DNA from: Brachynemurus nebulosus
Lineage: Eukaryota > Arthropoda > Insecta > Neuroptera > Myrmeleontidae
Length of the DNA stretch: 64,000 bases
Direction: 5' to 3'
Assembly: GCA_035578155.1 (NCBI GenBank)
Contig: JAPWDM010000003.1
Location: 23,338,916-23,402,915, forward strand
The notes under the pieces are model-generated. The model was not told the DNA's origin. It saw only the letters and a list, made by a program, of their open reading frames with translations, and searched no databases. Positions 27,258 through 39,152 of the stretch are shown here, one piece after another. Within the stretch, counting starts at the first letter, position 1, and each line of letters starts with the position of its first letter. A program made the position numbers and the translations under genes.

Positions 27258-29798
27258 AAATACGAGTAACTTATTTAATCTTAAAACAGAGAAAATAGTT
27301 CATGTCAACTTTAATTGAAAATTCAATATAAAAAAACCGGAAATATTATACAAATTTTATGAAAATTAATGAAAGAGTTGGATTAAGATTTCTATATAAA
27401 TTTTTTTTTTGTCAAACTTACGTATAAAAACAGAATATTTGTCAAAAGTTTTTCTTGGTTTAAGCTTTATGTTTATCAAGGGATTAATTTATTATATCAA
27501 CTTATTTTTTATTGTATTTAATTTTTCTTTATTTTAATGATCAAAAAAAATTTGAACATTAAAAAACGTATTACTTTAAAAATTAATTATTATAAATGAA
27601 TATTTCAACGTATCTTCAATATTTTTCAAGGTATTTTTGACCTTTAAAATTATAGTAAAAGATACTTTCATTAACACTAATCGTAAATTCGTACTAAAAA
27701 TGCAATAAAAAAATTTATTTTTCTCATTCATTTTATGTCATGTCAAATTTTACAGTTTAATTTAAATACCTATTTAAAATGTTTTCCTCTTTCTAATTTC
27801 ATTGATTAAAATAAAAAGTAATAAGGATGCAGTTGCTGCATTAGAGCTTAAGTGACTATAAGATTTATAAGATTTCAAAAAACGCTATCATTTAGTCACA
27901 AATTAATATTATTTAGTTAACTAGAAGCTTTTTTTAAATTTAATATTACATTTAGAAAGCTCACTTTACAGTTAAAAAATAATTTCATAATAAACAAAAT
28001 TATAAATAAAATTTTCCGTAAACCAAAATTAAAAAAGTAATGGACCCTGCAATGCCCATTATGATCAACAATAATATACGTATTATGGACATTTTAAGGC
28101 TTCTGGACTATTCTTTCCACTTCTGCTTATATTAATCTTTGATCTATACTTCATTGCAGAATCCCGTTTTTCAATATTACATTACCGAAAACAGTTTTCG
28201 CCCTCAAGTGACTCAACGGTTTGACTTAGGTGAATTGCCACTTCTGATTCATAATCAGCCTCGAAAAATACACAAAAGATATTTTTTAAAATTTCAACAA
28301 ACGTAATATTTTCATAATTTTCTCAGTTTTTGTTGATCTTATTCTTTAAATGTTCCTAAAGAGTTGAATTTTTTTGAAATATTTTTTTTATCATTTAATC
28401 TTTGACAAACGGTTTTGATTTTATTCGATTAAATGGAGGTTTTTCAATGTATTTTAGGGATAACCTCAATTACGTGTTAAAAGAATAATTTTTTCAAATT
28501 TTTTTTCGTAAACTACACGTTTTTAGGACTTTCAAATTTTAAAATTTTATGTATACATTAAATACTAAGAAAATAGCATATCCAAAAATCATTATTTTAT
28601 ATTAGTAAAGTGGTAAGATATATTAATATATATTAAAAGCACTTATTTTACGAAAACAATTTTGCAAAGAAAGATATTTATTGTCTTTATTGTTGAATAA
28701 TCATTTAATCAAACTTTCAGTGGAGTGTCTCTTTGACTAAAGATTGGTAATAAACTAATAAAATAATAAATTAATAATTAGCATGCAATTTTAAAACTAA
28801 TCCGTATATAATTTTTAGTCTACAATAATTAATACACCATTTGCCTATTAAAATGAAAATGGATAGTCTTTTTTTGTACACAGCAGTGTAATAACCACTC
28901 GCAAAAACACATATGTCAAAATTGCAAATGTTTTTTTTTTCTAAATTTTTCATTTGTTCTAATTTTTATGAACGAAAAAAAAACAAAATTTTATTTAAAA
29001 AAAAAAATATGTAACAATGCCAAATTTTTTTTGCAAAAAAATAAATTGCAGTACGAAATATTCCAAGTTCATTAAGCAGTAATTTTGATCGTATAAAATT
29101 GTACAATTTATCTAATTCAAAGTCACAATTATAGTAAAACCTCTTTAAAAACAATTTACTATTTCTCTAAATAGAAATAGTTTGAAAAAAAAATTGCACA
29201 AAATTTAAATAAAATTACTTAATATGTTAAAGATATAAATTGTTATAACAGTTAGGTACTTTTAACTTTTATTGTTTTATACAGAATATTTTAATGATTT
29301 GATAGGTATTTTTGTCGTTTTGAAATATAATACGAACATCATGCATACATGTGTACTCATGTCAGAATAAACAGGATAAGAATTATTGAAATTTGCATGC
29401 AATGCAAATAAATTTATTGTAAAAATATTAATTTTAATATTTATTGCATTTTATTGAAATTGCATAAAAGAAGATTTATTTAACAAAGCAAACATAGCTT
29501 ATTAATTCTATTGTAAAATGTATTCAACTATATAAGTAAAGAAAATTTTATATTAAATAGAATTTTATACGCTTTGCAATAATTATTTTATAGATAAATT
29601 TTATTTTTTCTAGTTAGTTCTATGAACTGCAAACATGTTTTATGATACTTATATTGATTATATTGGCTTATTTTGTATTAATTTTTGATACTGAAGAGCT
29701 TTTACAATAACCTTTCTGCCCTTTCTTTAATAATATCCTAATTACAAAAAGTGTTGAAAAATTGAAATATTTAATTTTTATTTAAGATTACACTCCTA
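27258..29798. other. Intergenic, no gene seen
   Basis: Strongly AT-rich, without a supported gene or complete element. Confidence 0.45.
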
Positions 29799-30382
29799 CA
29801 CACACCGGCATAATTAGCGGAACATAAAAAAATAAAAACCTATTTATTAAACAAAATTGGCAGTTTCTTTTCATTTTTACTTAAAGTAATATTGAAATAA
29901 CGAATCAATTGACTTTCCATAGAATTGTTTTTACTTATTATTGATGCAATTCTTTTTAAGAAGTCTGTCACTTTCGGATTCAAATTCCGTTTCTTCTCAT
30001 TGTGGTCGAGCTTCAAACTGCCGTAATTGAAGAATGGCAAAAACTGTCCCAGGAAACTATAGATAACATCATTCTGAGTATACAAAAACGAATGGAAGCT
30101 TTGATAAAAGCACGGGAGGAACCAGGCGGGATTAAAACGCTGTGTTTCACTTTCTATTTGTTAAATAATCTTTAACTTAAATTATTCTTAGACGACATAA
30201 GATTCCAAAAATTTGCCATTTTATATGGTTACTTGTTTTGCTACCGAAAACAAAGGTATACCGACTTGTGAACATGTAATTTTAATTGAATAATTAAATA
30301 AGATTAATATTTTCTTGAAATTAAATAGTTTATTTGATTTTTACAGATTTTTTGTATATTCCGCTAATTCTGCCGGTGTGTG
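29799..30382 (+). mobile_element. Decayed Tc1-like transposon, copy 1 (584 bp)
   Basis: The terminal repeats CACACACCGGCATAATTAGC and its complement are flanked by TA. The centre retains, in broken frame, the C-terminal end of a Tc1-like transposase (residues like EEWQKLSQETIDNI and an ARxxPGG-like end, near 30028-30140). The N-terminal and catalytic DDE parts are deleted. The sibling copy is at 36797. Confidence 0.85.
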
Positions 30383-31180
30383 TACTTTAACTAAAAATAA
30401 CGTAACCCTTTAGTTTACAGTATTTTACAAAAACTATTATTTTATGATACTCTAAGAAATTCATAGTGATGTGCAGTCTTAAATATATAATAATTTATAT
30501 ATTTAATGCTTATTTTTATTTAATTTTTTGGCACAACTAAAATTTCATTTTTCACGACAAATTTTCAAAAAGTGAAAACAATTTTCTAATGATTAATGTT
30601 TATTTTGTTTTTTAATTTAAAATAAAAAATGGCAATAAATTATTTGGAACTATTATAGGAATATAAATTCGATTTAGTTTAAATTTTAATTCATCTGATT
30701 TAGATAAGAAACTAGCGCCAATTAAAATAATGAAATAATTTAATTATTATGTAAGAATTACTTATTTTTGTATAAAATATTATTTTAAAATTATTAAAAT
30801 AAGCTGACATTCTTTTAGTAATTATTTGATAGGAAATCAATTTAATTCAATCAGTGATAAACTTAATCGAAAATTGATTAAAATACATATCATATCAATA
30901 ATTAATAAGAAAAAAAAAACAATATAAAAAATTCAAATGACCTTGTACAAATTTTAAACTATATTAAATGATGAAAATTGTAATTTTAAAAAATCTATTT
31001 TCATATAGCAACAAAAATTTGAAAATGTTTCGAAAGAATTTTAACAACTGTTAATAAATTCTTGTCAATTAAAGTCTTAAATAATTTTTGGCACTATAAT
31101 AAAGATAACATTCTTATTCCATAATTTTTGAATTAATTTCAAATTGTATATTTTTAATAGCTCTACTTATTATAACATAC
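30383..31180. other. Possible intron of the signal-peptide gene
   Basis: AT-rich, directly downstream of the first coding exon on the minus strand. No further exon recognised. Confidence 0.3.
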
Positions 31181-31398
31181 CTACCTCTATGTCAGCCGAT
31201 ACGGTGCCTATTTGAGTTAAAAGTACCACACACAAAATTGCCGCAAAAAGTGTAACACGCTTCCATTTATTTAACGAAACTGTATTTGTAACACTATTTT
31301 CATTTAAATTTGATATCGTTTTTGAATTAGTTCTTAATCGCACACTATTTTTTGATATTTGCAACATTATGTATTTTTTTTTATTTTATTTTGAGTCA
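31181..31398 (-). CDS. First coding exon of an unidentified signal-peptide protein
   Basis: Minus-strand exon with ATG at 31367 and a 31-base 5' UTR after an acceptor (TTATTATTAG ending at 31399). It encodes about 61-62 residues: a polar N-terminus of about 35 residues beginning MLQISKNSVRLRTNSK, then a basic KWKR and a strongly hydrophobic run, VTLFAAILCVVLLTQIG, ending TVSADIE. This is a good signal peptide with likely cleavage after TVSA, or a signal anchor. Two overlapping donors are possible, GAG|GTAGGT (exon ends at 31185) or TAG|GTATGT (31181); a stop follows shortly if neither is used. The long n-region is unusual for a simple secreted peptide but is seen in receptors and adhesion proteins. 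No family is recognised and no downstream exon was found to the left. Confidence 0.6.
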
Positions 31399-31927
31399 CT
31401 AATAATAATAAAAAAATAAAGTCAAATTTATTTTTCTCAAGTTTCTAATTTTAACAACACATTACACCAAACAAAAAATAATCGGGCTGCAAAAAAAAAT
31501 TCACTTATTGTTATGAAACTGTGTGCTCTACAGGAATGTAAGTAGGAGTCAAAAGCAAAAAGCCGGTATGTTTAATTTATTTGTTAGTATAAAAAAATAT
31601 TTTTTATCTAAATTTGATTGGAAAAAAGTGAGAGATAAAAGAAAAAGATATGTATTTTGTTAAACATTTCGCTTAATCGGCTAAAAAAAAAGTTAGAAGG
31701 CGTTTCAAAAAGTGTTATAATAAATTTTTTTCGGGTTTTTATTACATCCAAAATAAAAATGGAAAGAAAATGAATAAGCGTAATTGTTATTCAAAAGATG
31801 ATTAGGATAATAAATTAGCATGTGTTATTTTTTTGGATTGAGAAACTGAAAGAGCAAAATCAAGTACAAGTACTCTCTACTACAACTAGAAAAGTATGTT
31901 TATTTGAGTAGAACCTTCACTTCTCAC

Positions 31928-32060
31928 CGGCGAGCCGCGATGCACTGTCGCCTACAGACTTAGCCAATGTTGTTCAACTCAGCGTTGTTGAACTGTCCGT
32001 TGTTGTCAGTCCGCGACCACCAATGCCTACACTAAAAAAGTTTTCAAACTTCCAATATGT
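31928..32060 (-). other. Putative 5'-UTR exon of the signal-peptide gene
   Basis: A locally GC-richer stretch on the minus strand between a TATA box and a good donor, CCG|GTGAGA at 31927. No open frame begins in it on that strand. Joined to the acceptor at 31399 it would give a spliced leader with an intron of about 530 bases. The 5' end is estimated from the TATA position only. Confidence 0.45.
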
Positions 32061-32086
32061 GGATGTGGTTGTGGATACGTGTGTGT

Positions 32087-32095
32087 TATATAGGC
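32087..32095 (-). promoter_or_regulatory. TATA box of the signal-peptide gene
   Basis: Minus-strand CCTATATAA, about 30 bases upstream of the GC-richer putative leader exon. It lies next to a CACACAC tract and in one of the few stretches of the window that are not repeat-like or extremely AT-rich. This is inferred from position and consensus only. Confidence 0.4.
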
Positions 32096-32199
32096 AATCA
32101 CTACAACATCTACACATATTTATCATTTTTTAAAGAAACGAGTAACATACCGTAAAGTTAACTAACTTTGCCGCACTACATTATGTTGAAAAAAATTAA

Positions 32200-32347
32200 G
32201 GTTACGGTTACAGTGCAAGCGACATCGCGCGAAATTACAGATATTCGCGCGACTAAAACAAACATATTTGCTGCGTTGTTTGCTTGTAGTTCAAACAAGT
32301 TTGTTCTTTTAAGCGAATTTAAAGACACTTGCACTGTAACCGTAGCC
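32200..32347. mobile_element. MITE, 148 bp, TAA-flanked, upstream of the promoter
   Basis: GGTTACGGTTACAGTGCAAG on the left mirrors CTTGCACTGTAACCGTAGCC on the right, with TAA on both sides. It contains CGCGCGA motifs. It lies about 105 bp upstream of the TATA box. The 60-codon frame across it is not a gene. Confidence 0.8.
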
Positions 32348-32556
32348 TAATGGTTCATAATGCCTGTAGCAATTTTTTTTAGCGACAGGAACATTTCTAA
32401 CAAACTGCTGATTTTATATAAATTTCCCTGATATTGGCAGCCCCAATGTCTTCATACAATTAATTTTTTTTAGTTCATGTGGTAAATTAGTGTTTTCAAC
32501 GAGTCTGAAAACTTTAACTGGTATTTCAGAAGATATAAAATTTAGGTAGATAAGTA

Positions 32557-32973
32557 CAGCTGAACTCTTTTTGTGCGGTGGATAGGGGGCGCATAAAAAA
32601 ATTTCATCGAAAAAACATCACTCAAAACGCTCAAAACTTAGAAATTTCCTTAGAAGTTGCTTCTATAAACAAGATAAAGCATTAATTTACACGTAGAAAC
32701 ATTTTATTTCAATTTTATAATATTATGAAAATTTTGAAAAATACATCTTTAAAAAATTAAATGATCCAATAACTTATATTCTTATGCAATGTATTGATTA
32801 AATGCTTAAAAGCCGTTAAAAAGTATTTTTATCAAAGAAAGTTATTATAGTAATTGTTTAAGTGTCTTACTGTCTCATGATTTTGATTCACATTATGCAT
32901 TTTAATGGCCATTTTTTACAAACCGCATAAAAAAATCGCACAAAAAACGACCGTATAAAAAAGAGTTCAGCTG
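32557..32973. mobile_element. CAGCTGAAC-family MITE, 417 bp
   Basis: CAGCTGAACTCTTTTTGTGC and its complement at the right end are flanked by TA on each side. Subterminal GCATAAAAAAATC words repeat. No transposase. The TA duplication and ends fit the Tc1/mariner superfamily, probably pogo-like. Confidence 0.82.
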
Positions 32974-33398
32974 TAAATCTGTAATTCATATTTATTTATT
33001 TGCACATTATCGGATAATCCGTTTAAGTAATGGTTAAGCAAAATTACAGTCCTTCAACAAATGGTAACAATGCCCGCGTACTCTTAATACAAACCGTAAA
33101 AACATTGCATTTTACCATAAATATGTAGCAACTAGACGAACTGTCCGAAATTTCCCTTCTATCACGGTTTATTATACGATATTACTTGGAATTGATTACA
33201 AAGTATGAACAACAATGTATATTTAAGAATTTTACAATGTCTTTGATATTTTAATAAAAAACGTGGGTAGGCAAAATTATTAATTCGTTGACATCTTAAC
33301 CTATAACATTTTTTTAACTAGTCATTTTAGTACCTGGAAGATTTACTTATTATTCAGATCAAAAACTTATCATTTTATTTCATTGAAATAGTTCAATA

Positions 33399-33999
33399 CA
33401 GCTGAACCTTTGTTTATGCGGTCTTTTTTGTGCGATTTTTATACGACTTTTTTACGCGGTTTTTAAAAAAATAGCCATTAAAGTGCATAATGTGAATCAA
33501 AAGCAAGAGCAAGTAAGAAATCTAAACATTAATTATAATAATTAACTTTGATAAAATTATTTATTGATAGTTTTTAAACATTTAATCAGTACATTGCATA
33601 AGAATATAAGTTATTGCATCATTAAATTTTTTTACAGATGTATTTATCACAATTTTCATAATATTATAAAAATGAAATAAAATGTACTCATGTGTAAATT
33701 AATCCCTTATCGTGTTTAGAAAAGCAACTGCTAAGCAAATTTTAAATTATGTATTTTCACTGAAACTTTTTTTCTGCGTTGAATTAGGACCGTCTTTTTT
33801 TTTTACTATCTGGATCGAGCTAAGCAAATCGTGAGGTTCTGACCATTTTAAAACTTTTTTTATGCGGTGGATCGGGATCGTTTTTTTACAATCTGGACCA
33901 AACCATACTTTTTATAGCTATTTATGAAGGTTTGGAATATTCTTTGGTGCGATTTTTCTTATGCGGCCCCTATTCTCCGCCTCAAAAAAGGTTCAGCTG
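33399..33999. mobile_element. CAGCTGAAC-family MITE, 601 bp
   Basis: Starts CAGCTGAACCTTTGTTTATG after TA and ends AAAAAAGGTTCAGCTG. It is longer than the 32557 copy because the right subterminal region is partly duplicated: two TGCGGTGGAT- or TGCGTTGAAT-like blocks lie near 33774-33870. Confidence 0.78.
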
Positions 34000-35024
34000 T
34001 GCAACTAATTTAATTTCATCTTCATTTTATTTTACTCAAATTTAAATCAAAAATTGTAAGGTTAGGTAATTTGACGGTATTCATATCATCATCACACAAG
34101 ATATAAGTAGTTGGATCGTAAAGATCTAAGTGCGAGGATTCATCCACGATCTATCCTTCCAGCAAATACGTAAATGTTTGTTAATTCCATATATGTCCGT
34201 AAAAAGTTTTATTTTAAAACAATTGATACTCCGAAAATATTGGAAATAATAAATAATTCATAAATAAACAAGCGAGAGTCTCAATTTTTTTACGCTTTTA
34301 TAACGGTAAATTTCAATTTGGTAATTTTTGATCTGATTTCAATTTCCTTTTAAAGAACTCACGTTCAAAAATGGTACCGCGCGTATCACATTTTAAACTT
34401 CTTTTAAATTATTACCGTTATCATGTTTTAAACTTGATGGAAACAGAGCGATCTGTCGCAATATGATTGAACTACATGCGTGTATGAGCGTATGATACTG
34501 TAACCTATTGAAATCTTTAAGAACTACTAATGATATTTCCCATATTTCCTGTTCTTTAAACAAAATATTTTACATTGTTGAAGTTCAACAATGCAAGAAA
34601 GTGAGTATATACTTTTTTTATAATATTAATGTAAATATCTAACATAATATGCATTATGTAAATACATTCTAAAATAATGTAGATTTAAATAAATGCTGAA
34701 CTTGAAGGTAAAATTGGTAATTAAACGTAGATGAACAAAAGCAGTTGTTGCATATTTATTATTACATTAGATTTATTGCAAGGGTTACGTATAATTTGAC
34801 ATAATGTCCTTGAAGTTTTAACTTTAACAATTTAATCTGACATAATGTTTTTTTATGAGTAGCATACAAATTAAATAAAAAACGAATGCCAAAAATTAGG
34901 GATCACAATTTGTAAACATTTTTTTTTTAAATTTTGAATAAACATGCGTACGTATGTACACTATAAATTTTTCAGCGATTTGGTTTCCTATCCTACACTG
35001 GTATCGAAAATTTTAAGACCACTA
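34000..35024. other. Intergenic, no gene seen
   Basis: No supported feature. Confidence 0.4.
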
Positions 35025-36130
35025 AGGTAACGGGCCTAGTTTCTGACCTTTTAAGAGTGACGGCTGAGGTTAAACGACAGTAATAAATATAAATTTAAAC
35101 TTAAGAGACAATTAATAATTTTATCAACTAGTTTATGGCTTTCAAAATAAAGTCATACAAGTAAAATAATTATTTGAATTGAATTAATAATTTAAATTAA
35201 TGTTTTAAAAATTGACAAAAAGGACCCAGTTTCTGACCTTCAAAATTTCTCATGTGACAGTTTTTGACCCTGACAGTGGCCTAGTTTCTGATCCTTAAAT
35301 TTAAAAATACAGTTTTTTAAAATTTAATTTATAAATAATTTTTTATTGATAAAAATGAATGTTTAATGTTATATACGTTATGAAAAATAACAAAAACTAA
35401 TCAAAGATAACTATAAATAACAAAATAACTAACAAAAACTGGTTAGAATTTAATTGGGCCATACCACTTTAGAAGTGAGCCTAGTAATTGACCCTCATAT
35501 TTCAATAATAAAAATCATTCTAAGGTATTTTATAAATATTTTAAAATAAATTTTAAACAAATATTAACCTGCTCATATATTTTTAATTAAGTTTTCATAC
35601 TTACATGATGAATATTGCACAGATCAAAATGAGTAGGGTCAAGTAGGCGACAGTGGCTATAGCGACAACAGTGGCGCAGAGGATATTACCAAGAAAGTGT
35701 CAGGGATATTTATCAATCTCAGTCACTTTTTGGAAGCCCTCAGCGGATGCACACTTTGTAACTAGTCGGCTTGAATCTACAGCGGAGTAATTTTGTGTTG
35801 TGCGTTGTTTACTATATTTTCAAGTAAAAATTTGAGTTGCAAGGTAAAAAATATTTTGTTTCAATTCTTTTATATTTCGCTTTTTTTATAAAATTGATAT
35901 CTATGATAGAAACTAAGTTTAATTGAGATCACTGTCACGTATAATGCATCTCCTTATAGCTAATAATATTCCATGTGGTGTAACGAAAATTAAAAATGGC
36001 GACCAAGTACAAAGTGGCTCAGACCACTTGAGTACACAGTGGATCATGCGCCACTGTGTACTGTATAGGCAACAAATATTTAGATAATATATATTCGTCT
36101 CTTATATTTGTATATTCTTTTTTAGTACCT

Positions 36131-36596
36131 ATGCCTCATCCCGTGAAACCCCGTAAAATCGGGAATCATACAGTTGATGATATGAAGAAAGCATTAACGA
36201 ATATAAAAAACAGAATGAGTGTAAGGAGAGCTTCCCAAATTTTAGGCATAGCTTTCACTACGTTAAGACGCTATCATCTCTTCATCAGAAGTATAACGAT
36301 TGATGAAGCTCGTCTTACGCCAAATTATTCTATTAATAAGGTGTTTACTGCAGAACAGGAAGAAGGCTTAAAAAATTATTTTGGCTACTACGCCTTACCT
36401 TTTAACGGATTAAATTTTAACTAATGCCGAAAGTTGCATACCAAATGACACTTTCCAATGACTAAAAAATGCCAAACTCAAGGAAAGAGAAAGAAATGGC
36501 AGGAAAAGACTAGCTCCTTCTTTTTAGAAAGAGCCATCCAAAACAGGCATCCAGAATTATTATGCGATTGGCTGATTTCTAACAATAAGTCTTGTT
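36131..36596 (+). pseudogene. Broken pogo/Tigger (CENP-B-type) transposase
   Basis: The plus-strand frame starts MPHPVKPRKIGNHTVDDM at 36131 and continues through a psq-type helix-turn-helix (MKKALTNIKNRMSVRRASQI, then LGIAFTTLRRYH). It ends with a YSINKVFTAEQEEGLKNYF-like segment before a stop at 36421. After a frameshift, a second part reads PKVAYQMTLSND, stop, KMPNSRKEKEMAGKD, stop, LLLFRKSHPK. This is the order found in the N-terminal half of Tigger and jerky-like transposases (psq HTH, then CENP-B/Tc5 HTH). The DDE catalytic domain is absent. At least two in-frame stops and one frameshift make it non-functional. An in-frame upstream ATG at 36056 exists, but the one at 36131 matches the family start better. 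Confidence 0.85.
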
Positions 36597-36796
36597 TTAT
36601 AATAGAGTTACCACTTTAATTAATTTAGTATTTATAAAACTAAACTAATAATTAATTATTTTTGAGTGATATACTCCCTACAGGTTTCGTAATTCTAATT
36701 ATTAAGCAGTCAGGAAAGTTCCTATTTTATGCCATTAGATTTTTTTATAATTAAAACCAAAGTGATTATTTAATTTCGATTTGTATGATCAATATA

Positions 36797-37382
36797 CCAT
36801 ACCGGCATAATTAGCGGAACATAGAAAAAATATAAAAACCTATTTATTAAACAAAGTTGGCGGTTTCTTTTCATTTTTACTTTAAATAATATTGAAGTAA
36901 CGAATCAATTGACTTTCCATAGAATTGTTTTTATTTATTATTGATGTAATTCTTTGTAAGAGGTCTGTCACTTTCGAATTCAAATGCCGTTTCTTCTCAA
37001 TGTGGTCGAGCTTCAAACTGCCATAATTGAAGAATGGCAAAGACTGTCCCAGGAAACTATAGATAACATCATTCTGAGTATAGAAAAACAAATGGAAGCT
37101 TTGATAAGAGCCCGGGAGGAACCAGGCGGGATTAAAACGCTGTGTTTCATTTTCTATTTGTTAAATAATATTTAACATAAATTATTCTTAGACGACATGA
37201 GATTCCAAAAATTTGCCATTTTATATGGTTAGCTGTTTTGCTACCGAAAATAAAGGTATATCGACTTGTGAACATGTAATTTTAAGTGAATAATTAAGTA
37301 AGATTAATATTTTCTTGAAATTAAATGGTTTGTTTGATTTTTACAGATTTTTTGTATGTTCCGCTAATTATGCCGGTGTGTG
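36797..37382 (+). mobile_element. Decayed Tc1-like transposon, copy 2, nested in the pogo-like element
   Basis: Very similar to 29799-30382. The right end GCCGGTGTGTG is followed by TA; the left end is slightly altered (CCATACCGGCATAATTAGCG). It retains a C-terminal transposase remnant reading TAIIEEWQRLSQETIDNIIL then SIEKQMEALIRAREEPGG at about 37010-37130. The catalytic region is deleted. Confidence 0.87.
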
Positions 37383-37818
37383 TAGTTTGTTGCTATTTAT
37401 TTTTTAAATAAAAGACTGATTAATTATTAGAAAATTGCTTACTTTTTCTTTTATCCTTATGATGATCCACCTTGTACCTAGGTGATTCACTGTAGTTTAC
37501 GGGACGATTCAGTGTACCCGACCCCCCAGTACACAGTGGCTCATTTCCCACTTTTTAAATAAGGTTTTATATTTCCTAATACATCGTACTGTGAAAATTA
37601 ATCGAATAGCGAAATGAAAATACATTAGTTGCACTACGTACTAGTCCCTTTTACAGCGCCCAGATTTTAATCAAAATCAAGTGAGAGTCACCTAAAAAAA
37701 AAGTGAGCCACTGTAGCCGCCTTGACCCTACTTTGTAACATAAACTGTTAGGAAACTACCAAAAAAATAGTTTTTACACACATTTTAAACTTAAAAATTT
37801 TTTTTTATTTAGTTAATA

Positions 37819-38987
37819 GGGTAAAAGCCCCGATTGTGGAACACTATTTTTAGGTATTTCATCAAACTTGCTTACAAAAATTAATAAATGAATTAAACAC
37901 CCTTTTTTTTTTCTTAATAAGCATGAAACCAAGTTTTTTTAATCCAATGAATATGTTTTTAAGAAAATATAACCCAAAAATTTTGATTTATTAATGTTTT
38001 GTTTTATAATTTGTTGACATCTATAAAAAAACAGACAGAATATATTAACACCCTTTAAAAAATCAGCACATTGACACCTAAAAAAGAACACGTATGTACA
38101 ACATGAGATACATTACATACCATTCACATACATATTTTGCCATCTTTTCACTCTATGACATAGAGTGACATCTAGTAGTAAATAGAATGTCAAATTAAAA
38201 AATATAGAATGGTTTAAATATTCGATAAAATAAACGACCGAAATCACAGAATATACCAAAATACCACAGAAAAATACTATATTTTGTTTCGCCATCTATG
38301 TATTTTGGTAAAGTTCTAATCAATTCTAAACCTTCTAAACTAACTTATCAAAATGGCGACAATTTTTCATTATTAATAAAATTTTGCAACTTTAAATCAA
38401 TATTTTTTTATTTATCAATTGACGATACGCTCCGAAATAAAAAAAATATTAAAAATTTTACGATTTTAAAGCAGTAAGTAAATATTTTAGACTCAAAAAG
38501 AAATTAAAACTATTTATAATATAAATTTTTAGTTATTTTACGTACATGATTTTAGTTAAATACAGAGGTTATATTGTGTACTGAAAGAAATACACATATA
38601 TATAAATTACATTTAAACCGAATAAAAAGATGATTTAGCTCTTATAATCTCTTAACTGGACTAATAAAAATTATTTGTATAGTTTTATTGCGCTAACTTC
38701 GAAAATTAACTGGAAAATGTTGAAATTTATAAGGCATGTGTTTCGATAAATAAGCATTGATCAAACGCAAAAGAGACACATTCAGCAAAAATTGTTTAAT
38801 ATATATATGTATTTCTTTAATTAAGTAAAGAAACATTAAATGTGAGATGAATTTAAATTGAAAAACAATCATTCTATTAATAATAATTTTTGTTATCAGA
38901 CGTTTCTTTCAGAAATAACTTCATTAAGATATAAATGTCAAAACTGTTTTTCTATTGGATCGCGTTCCACAAACGGGGCTTTTACCC
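37819..38987. mobile_element. TIR element inserted in copy B (1169 bp)
   Basis: GGGTAAAAGCCCCGATTGTG on the left mirrors the right end (ACAAACGGGGCTTTTACCC) with one mismatch. TA flanks both sides, and copy A has the single TA (GTTAATATTC context). No transposase; the interior is AT-rich. It shares its termini with the 155-bp element at 12180. Confidence 0.88.
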
Positions 38988-39152
38988 TATATTCTAAACT
39001 TTTTAAATTGCTGTTCATTAGACACAGAATAGATTACTTTAAATTAAGAATTTATTTTTTTTTCTTATTTAAAATATAGTTTTTTTATTAATTTATAACA
39101 AAGTTGAAAAGTTCAGAAACTGGGCCAGGATCAATTACCGGGTCTTTTACCT

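Larger units (their letters stand above)
35636..37728 (+). mobile_element. pogo/Tigger-like transposon inserted in copy B (2093 bp)
   Basis: The ends GGGTCAAGTAGGCGACAGTG and, read inward from the right, GGGTCAAGGCGGCTACAGTG are flanked by TA. Copy A has a single TA at the same place (GAGTACTTTG), so this is a proven insertion. Subterminal CACAGTGG/CCACTGTG words repeat at both ends, as expected for transposase binding sites. It carries the broken transposase at 36131-36596 and the Tc1-like insertion at 36797-37382. Confidence 0.9.
35025..39152. mobile_element. Copy B of the 20588 element, split by two insertions
   Basis: Outer segments (35025-35635, 37729-37818 and 38988-39152) are collinear with copy A and nearly identical to it. 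TA flanks both ends. Subtracting the inserts at 35636-37728 and 37819-38987, with one TA each, leaves 862 bp against 861 bp for copy A. Confidence 0.9.

Noticed and set aside
29840..30085. 81-codon minus-strand open frame (and its counterpart at 36882)
   Set aside because: Antisense shadow of the decayed Tc1-like transposase; its repetition only reflects the two copies of the element.
31928..32040. Possible plus-strand coding start (ATGCACTGTCGC)
   Set aside because: Stops after six codons; the minus-strand leader interpretation explains the GC-rich stretch better.
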